Source of the DNA: an uncultured Pelagibacteraceae bacterium
GTDB lineage: Bacteria; Pseudomonadota; Alphaproteobacteria; Pelagibacterales; Pelagibacteraceae
Length of the DNA stretch: 64,000 nucleotides
Assembly (NCBI GenBank): GCA_902578525.1
Contig: CACHDJ010000001.1
Location: 62,001-126,000, forward strand
Direction: 5' to 3'
The position numbers and the translations under genes are program-made. Below the pieces are notes generated by a model. It was given only the letters and a program-made list of their open reading frames with translations. It did no database searches and was not told the DNA's origin. Shown here one piece after another: positions 48,812 through 57,112 of this stretch. Each line of letters opens with the position of its first letter. Positions within the stretch are counted from its first letter, which is position 1.

Positions 48812-49387
48812 TTATATCAGTTTTTCTAATGTTTTTTTTAAATTTTTGTAATTGAGAGATTTTTCAAACTTTTCGTCATTAATTATAATCGTAGGAGTAG
48901 CATTTATCTTGAAGTTTTTGGCACCTTCGATTCGATCGTTTAAAACAAAATCTTCAATTTCTTTATTATTTATACACTTTTCAAAATCTAAGTTGAAGCC
49001 CACTTTTTTAATAAATTTCCTTAAATTATTATTAATCTCTTCGACAGTACTTCCTTTTATCCAAGACTGTTGATTTAAATATAAACTTTCTAAAATTTCT
49101 AACCCTTGGTCACTTTTACATTGTGCGATTTTAGATGCATTGAAAGCAGCTATATCTAATGGATAGTGTCTAAATTCTATTTTAGCTAAACCAGTATCAA
49201 TATATTCTTTTTTAAGTTGAGGATAAACGTCTTTATGAAAATTAGCACAATGATTACAAGTTAAAGATTCATAAGCAATAATTGTAATCTTTGCATTCTG
49301 ATTTCCTGAAATTATTCTTTTAGTTTCGGCACCTATATTGTTTGTAAAACTAAAAAACAAAAATATTACAATAAATACTTTTTTCAT
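48812..49387 (-). CDS. DsbA-family periplasmic thiol-disulfide protein
   Basis: A 191-residue thioredoxin-fold protein with a signal peptide (residues 1-20, ending NIGA). It has the active-site CNHC (Cys44, Cys47) in ESLTCNHCANFHKD and the cis-Pro loop INATPTIIIND. The helical insert of DsbA family members is present (about residues 75-150). It probably forms or isomerises disulfides in the periplasm; no DsbB is in the window. It overlaps dciA by 4 nt and precedes smc, a common alphaproteobacterial order. Confidence 0.9.
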   Translation of the reverse strand: MKKVFIVIFLFFSFTNNIGAETKRIISGNQNAKITIIAYESLTCNHCANFHKDVYPQLKKEYIDTGLAKIEFRHYPLDIAAFNASKIAQCKSDQGLEILESLYLNQQSWIKGSTVEEINNNLRKFIKKVGFNLDFEKCINNKEIEDFVLNDRIEGAKNFKINATPTIIINDEKFEKSLNYKNLKKTLEKLI

Positions 49388-49872
49388 TTTTTTTTAAACA
49401 CTTTTGTCAATTCAATTAGTGATTTTTTAATTTTTTCATTTTTAACATCATTAATCTTTTTTTGATATTTTTTATTTGCCACATTCTCTTGATGATCATT
49501 TTTTTTTAAATTAACCTTTTTTTCGTCATCAAAACTAATAAATTTAAGTTTTTCAACTACCAAATATCCAAAAAAATTGTTCATTTTATTCATTATATCT
49601 TTTTTTGAATATTCTAAATCAACCTCATGGCCTCTTTTTACCATTATTGATAAAGTGTTAACTCCAAAGTTACTTGAATTTTTAAATGATTTTGGATAAC
49701 AAACTTTAAATAGATTTTCTCCAACAATATATTTCCAATTATTTAGAGTTTCAGAATAAATATGACCTTTTTTATTAATGACCTTTTTAATATTTTTTGG
49801 CAAAGTGTCTTTAATAGATCTTAAGCCTTGAATGCTTCTATTTCTCTGCTTAGTATATTTTTTAAATTGCAT
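49384..49872 (-). CDS. dciA: DciA-like protein (DUF721)
   Basis: A 162-residue protein. The N-terminal part (NRSIQGLRSIKDTLPKNIKK, then INKKGHIYSETLNNWKYIVG) matches the DUF721 family, in which the helix ending in a W..IVG motif is diagnostic. DciA loads the replicative helicase DnaB in bacteria lacking DnaC. The C-terminal tail is Lys-rich and probably disordered. ATG 49872 directly abuts the mutY ATG on the other strand, with no bases between. Confidence 0.85.
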   Translation of the reverse strand: MQFKKYTKQRNRSIQGLRSIKDTLPKNIKKVINKKGHIYSETLNNWKYIVGENLFKVCYPKSFKNSSNFGVNTLSIMVKRGHEVDLEYSKKDIMNKMNNFFGYLVVEKLKFISFDDEKKVNLKKNDHQENVANKKYQKKINDVKNEKIKKSLIELTKVFKKK

Positions 49873-50853
49873 ATGAAAGAACAATTATTAACAAAAAAAA
49901 TTCTTAATTGGTATGATTTAAATAAAAGGATATTACCATGGCGAAAAAATGTTTCTTTACAAAAAAAACAATATTATACATTAGTAAGTGAGTTTATGTT
50001 GCAGCAAACACAGGTTGTAACTGTAATTCCGTATTTTAATAGATTTATAAAAAAAATTCCAAACCTTAAGAGTCTAGCAAAGGTGAATAATAAAAAACTT
50101 ATTAAACTTTGGGAGGGTCTTGGATATTATTCTAGAGCAAGAAATTTAAAAAAAACTGCTCAAAAAATTATTAAAAATTATAATGGAAAACTACCTAATA
50201 ATTTTGAAGGCCTATTATCACTACCAGGAATAGGAAATTACACTGCAAGTGCAATTTTATCTATTGCTTTTAACAAACCATATATCCCTTTAGATGGAAA
50301 TATAGAAAGAGTCTTAAAGCGGTATTTGTTCTTAAAAAAAGAGAGAGATATTAAAAAAGAAAACCTTATTAAAAAAAAATCAGTATTTGGTACATCATCA
50401 AGATCTAGTGACTATGCTCAAGCTTTAATGGAATTAGGAGCATTAATTTGTAAACCAATTAATCCTTTATGTAATAAATGTCCTATTTCAAAAAAATGCA
50501 TGTCGTTACAAAAAAAGAATTTTGACATAGTCAAAAATAATAAGAAAAGTAAAGAGAAGTACTTTATTTTAAAAGTATTTAAAAAGGATCAAAGATATTT
50601 ATTAATTAAAAATACTAAGTTCAATTTTTTAAAAAATTTAATAATATTTCCTATGGAAGAACTCTATAAACCAAAAAATTTTAATGAAAATTTAAACTTT
50701 AAAATGTCTAATATGAATATGAATATAAAAATTGAATATTTGAAAAAAAATGAAAATTTTCTATCGCCTTATTGGGTTAATGAAAAAAAAATAGATAATT
50801 ATATGCTTCCATCATTTACAAAAAAAATTGTGAAATATTTGGAAAAGAATTAA
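49873..50853 (+). CDS. mutY: A/G-specific adenine DNA glycosylase MutY
   Basis: A 326-residue glycosylase removing A opposite 8-oxoG. Catalytic Glu40 lies in SEFMLQQTQV, the helix-hairpin-helix is LPGIGNYTAS, and Asp141 lies in PLDGNIERVLKR. The iron-sulfur cluster cysteines are 193, 200, 203 and 209 with the exact C-x6-C-x2-C-x5-C spacing. A shortened C-terminal 8-oxoG recognition domain follows. ATG 49873 matches the family's start; an upstream ATG would add residues overlapping dciA. No Shine-Dalgarno is evident. Confidence 0.96.
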   Translation: MKEQLLTKKILNWYDLNKRILPWRKNVSLQKKQYYTLVSEFMLQQTQVVTVIPYFNRFIKKIPNLKSLAKVNNKKLIKLWEGLGYYSRARNLKKTAQKIIKNYNGKLPNNFEGLLSLPGIGNYTASAILSIAFNKPYIPLDGNIERVLKRYLFLKKERDIKKENLIKKKSVFGTSSRSSDYAQALMELGALICKPINPLCNKCPISKKCMSLQKKNFDIVKNNKKSKEKYFILKVFKKDQRYLLIKNTKFNFLKNLIIFPMEELYKPKNFNENLNFKMSNMNMNIKIEYLKKNENFLSPYWVNEKKIDNYMLPSFTKKIVKYLEKN

Positions 50854-51995
50854 TGAAAAAAATAGCTATTATTGGTGCTGGAATTTCTGGACTATTTATA
50901 GCCAACTTATTTAAAAGAAGTCCCAATTATCAAATTACAATTTATGAAAAAAAAACCTCAATTGCTTTAGAGCAGGGTTATGGTGTTCAACTATCCGTAA
51001 ACAGTATTAAGTTTTTAAATGAAATTGGATTTCAAAAACTTGAAAATAATGAAAAATTCAACCCAGAGAAAATTGATTTTTATTCTAATGAAAATTTAAA
51101 AAAAATATGTGAGTTAGATATCACGAACTTCAATTCAGAAGATTGCAAGTATACCACCTTAAAAAGGTCATCTTTGATAAATTTTTTAAAAAGAGATTTA
51201 GAAGGTTTGATTAAGGCTGGCTACAATATTTCAAAAATTGACCAACAAAACAAAAAAATAAAACTTTCTTTTGAAAATGGTGAATTAATAGAATGTGATT
51301 ATTTGATTATTTCAGATGGGATTTTTTCAAAAAGTAAAAGTCTCATTTCTAAAAGTGAAGCTAGAACAAAGTATAATAACACATTAGCAATTAGAGGTAT
51401 TTTAACTAAATATCCTAAAAACATTGATAATAAAAATATTGCTTTATTTTTAGGTTCAGATTTTCATCATGTAATTTATCCAGTGAGTCCAAATGGAGAC
51501 TTAAATTTTATAGCTATAATGAAATACCCACTTTCAGAAGAAGAACAAAAAAATCGATTATTATTTGATGATAAATCATTTATAAAAAAAGTATTAGAAA
51601 ATTTTCCTTTAAGAGATAAAGATTTTTTAGAGGATCTAAAAGAACTAAAAATATTTCCAGTATTTGTGAGTGACAATTTCTATAAATCGCAAAATAATAT
51701 TCATTTGATTGGTGATGCCTTTTTTGCTTTTCCACCATCATTTGCTCAGGGTGCGTCACAGTCTATAGAGAGTGCTTATGATTTATTTAAAAGTATCGAA
51801 AATAATACAGAAAAAAGTTTTTTTAAGAAAAGAGTTAACAAATCAAAAATGGTTAATATCAGATCAAAATTTAATCAGTTTGTTTTCCATTTATCCAATC
51901 CTTTAACCACATTCGCTAGAAACATTTTTTTAAAAAGATTGGTTAAAAATAAAAAATTTTTAGAGTCTTACTTGGGAAAAATCTACGAGAATTAG
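50853..51995 (+). CDS. FAD-dependent monooxygenase (UbiH/salicylate-hydroxylase type)
   Basis: A 380-residue class A flavin monooxygenase. Motifs seen are the Rossmann motif IAIIGAGISGLFIANLF, LIISDGIFSKSK (the DG motif), and LIGDAFFAFPPSFAQGASQS (GD motif plus substrate-channel residues). It could hydroxylate a ubiquinone precursor or another aromatic; the substrate cannot be told. It overlaps mutY by 1 nt (TAATG) and ccrM by 4 nt convergently. Confidence 0.85.
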   Translation: MKKIAIIGAGISGLFIANLFKRSPNYQITIYEKKTSIALEQGYGVQLSVNSIKFLNEIGFQKLENNEKFNPEKIDFYSNENLKKICELDITNFNSEDCKYTTLKRSSLINFLKRDLEGLIKAGYNISKIDQQNKKIKLSFENGELIECDYLIISDGIFSKSKSLISKSEARTKYNNTLAIRGILTKYPKNIDNKNIALFLGSDFHHVIYPVSPNGDLNFIAIMKYPLSEEEQKNRLLFDDKSFIKKVLENFPLRDKDFLEDLKELKIFPVFVSDNFYKSQNNIHLIGDAFFAFPPSFAQGASQSIESAYDLFKSIENNTEKSFFKKRVNKSKMVNIRSKFNQFVFHLSNPLTTFARNIFLKRLVKNKKFLESYLGKIYEN

Positions 51996-53062
51996 CTATT
52001 ATTAAATAATCGTTGTCTTAAATGATCAATTGGAACTACTGAACCATTTAGATTATAATGCCAATAAGTCCATCCATTACAGCTTTCAGCACCTAAAATT
52101 TTTGCAGCTACTTTATGAATTGAGCCCTCTGTTTGTGCGTGTTTAATACTGCCATCAGCCATTATTTTTGCGCTTATCTTCTTCTTATTATCAAAAATAG
52201 TAGTACCTGGTTTTATTATTCCAAGTTCAACTAATGAACCAAAAGGTATTCTTGGTTTAGATCTATTATTTTTTAGAGTATCTAAGCAATCATCCTCAAT
52301 AGGTTTTGTATTTTTCAATCTTTGTTCTGCAGCTTTAAAATAAATTTTTTCTTTTTCTATACCGTAATAATTTCTACATAATTTTTTAGCTACTGATGCT
52401 GTTGTTCCAGAACCTAAAAAGGGGTCTAAAATTAAATCATTTTTTTTTGAAGTTGCTAATAGAATTCTATGAAGTAAAGCCTCAGGTTTTTGAGTTGAAT
52501 GGATTTTTTTGCCGTTCTTCTTAAGTCTTTCAGATCCATTACAAATTGGTAGATCCCAATTAGATCTCATTTGAAGATCATCATTTAAGCATTTTAAAGA
52601 TTGATAGTTAAAAGTGTATTTTGATTTCTCTGATTTTGAAGCCCAGATTAAAGTTTCATGAGCATTAGTAAATCGAGTTCCTCTAAAGTTTGGCATTGGA
52701 TTTTTTTTATTCCAAATAACGTCATTTAAAATCCAAAAGCCTAAATTTTGAATTACGGTACCAACCCTAAAAATGTTGTGATAGCTACCAATAACCCAAA
52801 TAGCTCCATCTTTTTTTAAAATTCTTTTGCATTCATTTAACCAGGCATATGTGAAATCATCATATTTTTTAAAATTTTCAAATTGATCCCACTTGTCATT
52901 AACTGCGTTTACTTTAGATCTATCAGGTCTGGTTAATTCATTTTTTAATTGTAGGTTGTAAGGAGGGTCTGCAAAAATTAAATCAAAAGACTCATTAGGA
53001 ATTTTTCTTAATTCCTCTAGGCTATCGCCATTTACTAATTTATTTTTAAGATCTAACTTCAT
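51992..53062 (-). CDS. ccrM: CcrM-type DNA adenine methyltransferase (GANTC)
   Basis: A 356-residue beta-group N6-adenine methyltransferase. The catalytic motif is FADPPYNLQL (about residues 30-39), and the SAM motif is LDPFLGSGTTASVAKKL in the second half. A C-terminal CcrM-specific extension (IPFGSLVELGIIKPGT, then CNGWTYWHYNLNG) assists GANTC recognition. In Caulobacter CcrM remethylates the chromosome late in the cycle. ATG 53062 is preferred over the TTG four codons upstream. The promoter region carries three GANTC sites. Confidence 0.95.
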   Translation of the reverse strand: MKLDLKNKLVNGDSLEELRKIPNESFDLIFADPPYNLQLKNELTRPDRSKVNAVNDKWDQFENFKKYDDFTYAWLNECKRILKKDGAIWVIGSYHNIFRVGTVIQNLGFWILNDVIWNKKNPMPNFRGTRFTNAHETLIWASKSEKSKYTFNYQSLKCLNDDLQMRSNWDLPICNGSERLKKNGKKIHSTQKPEALLHRILLATSKKNDLILDPFLGSGTTASVAKKLCRNYYGIEKEKIYFKAAEQRLKNTKPIEDDCLDTLKNNRSKPRIPFGSLVELGIIKPGTTIFDNKKKISAKIMADGSIKHAQTEGSIHKVAAKILGAESCNGWTYWHYNLNGSVVPIDHLRQRLFNNS

Positions 53063-53074
53063 TTGTAAAAACAA

Positions 53075-53127
53075 ATTAGACTCGAAAAAGATTCTTAGGT
53101 CAACCTGGGATTGAATTATTTAGATTC
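53075..53127 (-). promoter_or_regulatory. ccrM promoter with embedded GANTC methylation sites
   Basis: On the minus strand, TTGACC (53103-53098) and TCTAAT (53080-53075) are separated by exactly 17 nt, matching the housekeeping consensus at 10 of 12 positions. GANTC sites lie at 53079-53083 (overlapping the -10), 53090-53094 (in the spacer) and 53123-53127 (about 20 nt upstream of the -35). Only 12 nt separate the -10 from the ATG, so the transcript would have a 5' leader of about 5-6 nt. Confidence 0.65.
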
Positions 53128-53180
53128 AAATTGTGTAAGAATTTTTGGGTGTAACAAGATATTGTGTTTCTACGTGAAAC

Positions 53181-53741
53181 TTACTTAAATTTATAAATTG
53201 GTGAAAAATTCTTTCTATGTTGGATAGTTATTCCTAAATTCTTAATTGCTTTTAGATGTTGTTTTGTTCCATATCCATAATTTTGATCCCAGTAATAACC
53301 CTTAAATTTTTTTCCTAAATTAGTTATCATTTTATCACGTGTAACTTTAGCAATAATTGATGCAGCCGAAATGGAAGGTATTTTTTGATCACCTTTTATT
53401 ATTGATCTAAGATTGTAATTTTTTATTTTAGGTAATTTATTTCCATCAATTAAAACTAGAACTGGTTTTTTTTTGAGTTTTTTTATAGCTCTTTTCATAG
53501 CTAATAAACTAGCCTGAAGAATATTGATTTTTTCTATTTCTTTTACTGATGCTTTACCAACAGCCCATATTGAATTTTTTTTAATATATTTAGATAAATT
53601 TTCTCTTTTGTTTTTTGTTAAACTCTTTGAATCTTTTAAAATTTTTTTGTCTATGGATTTATTCAATATAACTGCAGCAGCATACACTGGTCCGATTAAA
53701 CTTCCTCTACCAACTTCATCAACTCCAGCGATAATTTTCAT
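53181..53741 (-). CDS. rnhB: Ribonuclease HII
   Basis: A 186-residue RNase HII that removes ribonucleotides from DNA. DEVGRGSLIGPVYAAAV with the first Asp-Glu pair, VLIDGNKLP with the next Asp, and ISAASIIAKVTRDK are all present. It lies upstream of ccrM on the same strand with a 118-nt gap and starts within the last base of the UDG-like gene. Confidence 0.97.
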   Translation of the reverse strand: MKIIAGVDEVGRGSLIGPVYAAAVILNKSIDKKILKDSKSLTKNKRENLSKYIKKNSIWAVGKASVKEIEKINILQASLLAMKRAIKKLKKKPVLVLIDGNKLPKIKNYNLRSIIKGDQKIPSISAASIIAKVTRDKMITNLGKKFKGYYWDQNYGYGTKQHLKAIKNLGITIQHRKNFSPIYKFK

Positions 53742-54460
53742 TAAACTTTAATATTTAAATCTTGAATTTTTTGTTTTATTTTTTTTAAATCCTCCCAAGA
53801 AAATTTTTTATTTTCAGGAAATCTAATTAAATAAGAAGGGTTAAATGTTACCATTAAAGGATAAGTTTTATTTTTTAAAATAATCTCTTTCCATTTACCC
53901 CTCTCGGTAGAAATTTTTTTATTAGAGGGTATGACAGACTCCATTGCAGTACTTCCAAATAAAATGACAATTTTAGGATTTATAATTGATATGTGTTCTT
54001 TTAAAAAAATAGAATATCTTTTTATTTCTTGAGATGTAGGCTTTCTATCTTCAGGAGGCCTAAAGTTAATCGCATAGCAAGAATAGATATTTTTTTTTTC
54101 AACATTTATAGCTGAGAGCATTTTTTCCAATAATATGCCTGACTCACCTTGAAATGTTTTATAAGTCCTTTCCTCTTCTTTTCCTGGAGCTTCACCTACA
54201 ATCATAATCGGGCTATCAACATTTCCATCTCCTAAAATTAGGTTTTTTGAATTCTTTTTTAAATTACAATTTTGGATTGAATTTACTAGCTTTTTTAGCT
54301 CATTTATTTGTACAGTTTTATTTAAATTTTTTTTTTCAATATTTGTTTCATTAGTTTTAAATCTATTTATTGGTTTTTTACTAAAAATAAAATTTGGCTC
54401 TATTGAATTTATTAATTCTTCTTTATATGACATAATTAGATTAGAAGACTTTTTATTCAT
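53741..54460 (-). CDS. Uracil-DNA glycosylase superfamily protein (family 4-like, altered motif B)
   Basis: A 239-residue protein. Motif A is MIVGEAPGKEEERTYKTFQG (GEAPG at 89-93), and motif B is TFNPSYLIRFP with Asn207. Family 4 enzymes normally have His there (HPS/HPAYLLR). The iron-sulfur cysteine set of thermophilic members is not evident; only Cys65 and Cys128 are seen. The first 50 residues are a variable leader. It would excise uracil from DNA, but the His-to-Asn change may alter chemistry. It is divergent from the TPR gene by 10 nt. Confidence 0.85.
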   Translation of the reverse strand: MNKKSSNLIMSYKEELINSIEPNFIFSKKPINRFKTNETNIEKKNLNKTVQINELKKLVNSIQNCNLKKNSKNLILGDGNVDSPIMIVGEAPGKEEERTYKTFQGESGILLEKMLSAINVEKKNIYSCYAINFRPPEDRKPTSQEIKRYSIFLKEHISIINPKIVILFGSTAMESVIPSNKKISTERGKWKEIILKNKTYPLMVTFNPSYLIRFPENKKFSWEDLKKIKQKIQDLNIKV

Positions 54461-54470
54461 ATTTTAACTT

Positions 54471-56156
54471 ATGTTTAACAAAAAATTTATAATTATTTTA
54501 ATTTTATCATTATTCTATCAGAGCTGTCTGCTATCTAAAAGTAATAGTTTTAATGAATTAAGCTCAAATAATTTATCGAAATATTTTTCAGGAATAGTTG
54601 CTTTTGAAAATAAAGATAATTCAGAAGCTTTAAGTTTTTTTAAGTCTTCAAAAATATTAATTGATAAACACGATCCTTACCTAGAAAGATTCGTAATGTC
54701 TTTGGTATTAGATAATAAGGTTATCCAAGCAATTAATATTATTAAGAATAATACTAAAAAAAGTAATTCAAATTTTTTTGACGCTTATATTTTGTTAGCT
54801 TTGGATAGTCTTAAAAAAAATGATATTAATAAAACACTAACAATCTTAAATGAAGTACCTGAAAATTTACAAAAAGATCGATTTAATTACATTATTCTTA
54901 ATTTTCTTAAGGAATATACTTATGTTTTTAAAAATAAAAAAATTTTAAAAGAAAAGAAAAAATTTGGTGATTTATCGTTAATAGCCGAAACTTTTCAGAA
55001 ATGTTATTTAGGAAATGAAAATACCGATCAATTTTTTTTAAAATTAATTAATAAGACCAAAACAGATTATTCAAGATATATCTATTTCTATTTAACTTAT
55101 CTAGTAGAAAATAATAAAATAGATAAAGCTAAAGCAGTCATAGATAAATTAGATTATATTAATTCTACTCTTTTATTATCCCAAGGAAAAAGCTGGATCG
55201 AAAATGATAAACTTATTAAATTCAGCAAAGTTTTTTCATGCAATAACCATAACGATTTAATAGGAGAATTTTTATTTTTAATATCCAATCTTTATTCATC
55301 ACAAAATAAATATGAAAAATCTAATTTTTATCTAAGTCTATCAAGTTATTTAAATCCAAAATTTGTTTTCAACTTATCTTTAGTAGCTGAAAATCTATAC
55401 CTTAATAAAGATTATAAAAAATCAAAAAAAGTATTAAAAAATTTCGAAAAAGATCAAAATTTTTATTATTGGTACAGAATAAAAAAAGAAGCCCAAATTT
55501 TATCTAAAACAAAAAATCAAAAAGAAGCGTTAAATTATATTACATCAAAATTTCAAAAAATTAATGATTCCAATAATAAATTTTTATTAGATATTGCTAA
55601 TTTTAATAAAAATGCAGGAGAATATAAACAAGCTATAAAGTATTATTCATTAATTATAAATACTTTATCCGTAGAAGATAAAACAAAATCAGATTTATTG
55701 TATCGACGAGGTGCAAGTTATGAAAGATTAAAAGATTATTCAAATGCTGACAAAGATTTACTTTATGCTTTAGAAATTAATCCTGAAGATGCATATATTT
55801 TAAATTACCTTGCCTATTCTTGGTTAGAAAGAGATTATAAAATTGATGATGCTATTAAAATGCTTGAAAAGGCTTATTCAAAAAAAAAAAATGATCCATA
55901 TATTATAGACTCAATTGGGTGGGCTTATTATTTGATAAAAGATTTTGTTAAAGCAGAAAAATTTTTGAAAAGGGCAGTTCAACTAATGCCCGAAGATCCA
56001 ATTGTGAATGATCATTATGGAGATATATTGTGGAAATTAGATAGAAAAATCCAAGCAAGATATTTTTGGTCAATGGTATTAAAGATGAAAGATACAGAGC
56101 CAGAACTAATAGATCAAATTCAAAATAAATTAGTTGAAGGGCCTAAAAGCTCTTAA
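54471..56156 (+). CDS. TPR-repeat lipoprotein
   Basis: A 561-residue protein with an N-terminal hydrophobic segment ending in FYQSC (Cys19), a plausible but not ideal lipobox. The middle is helical and Lys/Asn-rich. Clear tetratricopeptide repeats follow in the last 150 residues (LLYRRGASYERLKDYSNADK, then YLAYSWLERDYKIDDAIKML and SIGWAYYLIKDFVKAEKFLK). Alphaproteobacteria commonly carry such a gene just before ispE. It is likely a periplasmic scaffold, function unknown. Its stop overlaps the ispE start by 1 nt. Confidence 0.85.
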   Translation: MFNKKFIIILILSLFYQSCLLSKSNSFNELSSNNLSKYFSGIVAFENKDNSEALSFFKSSKILIDKHDPYLERFVMSLVLDNKVIQAINIIKNNTKKSNSNFFDAYILLALDSLKKNDINKTLTILNEVPENLQKDRFNYIILNFLKEYTYVFKNKKILKEKKKFGDLSLIAETFQKCYLGNENTDQFFLKLINKTKTDYSRYIYFYLTYLVENNKIDKAKAVIDKLDYINSTLLLSQGKSWIENDKLIKFSKVFSCNNHNDLIGEFLFLISNLYSSQNKYEKSNFYLSLSSYLNPKFVFNLSLVAENLYLNKDYKKSKKVLKNFEKDQNFYYWYRIKKEAQILSKTKNQKEALNYITSKFQKINDSNNKFLLDIANFNKNAGEYKQAIKYYSLIINTLSVEDKTKSDLLYRRGASYERLKDYSNADKDLLYALEINPEDAYILNYLAYSWLERDYKIDDAIKMLEKAYSKKKNDPYIIDSIGWAYYLIKDFVKAEKFLKRAVQLMPEDPIVNDHYGDILWKLDRKIQARYFWSMVLKMKDTEPELIDQIQNKLVEGPKSS

Positions 56157-57001
56157 TGAGTTATCTAAAAATAAAATCACATGCCAAGATCAATTTAGCA
56201 TTAAATGTGGTTGGCAAAACCTCCTCTTTACATAAAGTTGAAAGTATAGTTTCTTTTTTAAACTTACATGATCAAATATTAATTAGAAGTATCAAACATA
56301 AAAATCATAAAATAAAATTTATTGGAAGGTTTTCAAATAATATAACTTCTAATAACACAGTATCTAAATTACTAGAAATAATAGATAAAAAAAGATTTCT
56401 TAAAAACACTAAATTTGAAATTATAATAAAAAAAAATATTCCATTTAAAGCTGGACTTGGAGGTGGATCCATGAATGCAGCTTCTATTTTGAAGTTTCTG
56501 ATTGAAAAAAAATTGATTAAGATTTCGAAAAGAGAAATATATAAAATTTGTAATTTAATTGGATCAGATGTTATTTTAGGATTATATTCTAACAATTTAA
56601 TTCTAAAATCAAATAAAGTAATTAGAAGATTTAAAATCAAAAATAAAATTAACACCTTATTAGTTAAGCCTAATTTTGGATGCTCAACGAAAAAAATTTA
56701 CTCTAAATTAAAGAAATTTAAAAAAGCTGAATTTAATTTACCTAGAAAATATATGTTTAACTTTGGTTTCTTGAAAAAAACAAGTAATGACTTAGAATTA
56801 ATTGCATTAAGCAAATATCCAAAACTTAACACTTTAAAAAAGTTTTTAGAAAATTCATCTAAAGCAGAATTTGTAAGAATGACTGGCTCAGGTTCTGCAA
56901 TTATTGCTTATTTTAAATCACATAAAATGTGTATAGAGGCTGAAAAAAAAGTTAAAAAACAATTTAAAAATTACTGGTGTAAAATCGCAAAAACTATATA
57001 A
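56156..57001 (+). CDS. ispE: 4-diphosphocytidyl-2-C-methyl-D-erythritol kinase
   Basis: A 281-residue GHMP kinase of the MEP isoprenoid pathway. KSHAKINLALNVVGK opens the protein, the ATP motif is PFKAGLGGGSMNAASIL (about residues 97-113), and the C-terminal RMTGSGSAIIAYF is the third GHMP motif. With ispH in the same window it supplies precursors for carotenoids and quinones. It overlaps the TPR gene by 1 nt and ends 33 nt before the tRNA gene. Confidence 0.95.
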   Translation: MSYLKIKSHAKINLALNVVGKTSSLHKVESIVSFLNLHDQILIRSIKHKNHKIKFIGRFSNNITSNNTVSKLLEIIDKKRFLKNTKFEIIIKKNIPFKAGLGGGSMNAASILKFLIEKKLIKISKREIYKICNLIGSDVILGLYSNNLILKSNKVIRRFKIKNKINTLLVKPNFGCSTKKIYSKLKKFKKAEFNLPRKYMFNFGFLKKTSNDLELIALSKYPKLNTLKKFLENSSKAEFVRMTGSGSAIIAYFKSHKMCIEAEKKVKKQFKNYWCKIAKTI

Positions 57002-57034
57002 ATTTTTCTTTTTTGTGTTATATGAAGATTATAT

Positions 57035-57108
57035 TGGGGCGTAGCCAAGTGGTAAGGCACGGGTTTTTGGTACCTGCATCCTAGGTTCGAATCCTAGCGC
57101 CCCAGCCA
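57035..57108 (+). tRNA. tRNA-Gln(UUG)
   Basis: A 74-nt cloverleaf. The acceptor stem is TGGGGCG / CGCCCCA with a T-A first pair typical of tRNA-Gln. The anticodon stem CGGGT / ACCTG (one G-T pair) has a 7-nt loop with anticodon TTG at 57067-57069, and the T-arm CTAGG-TTCGAAT-CCTAG is perfect. The discriminator is G57105, and the CCA (57106-57108) is encoded. A TTATAT box lies 11-16 nt upstream. The next gene starts 4 nt after the CCA. Confidence 0.97.
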
Positions 57109-57112
57109 TAAT

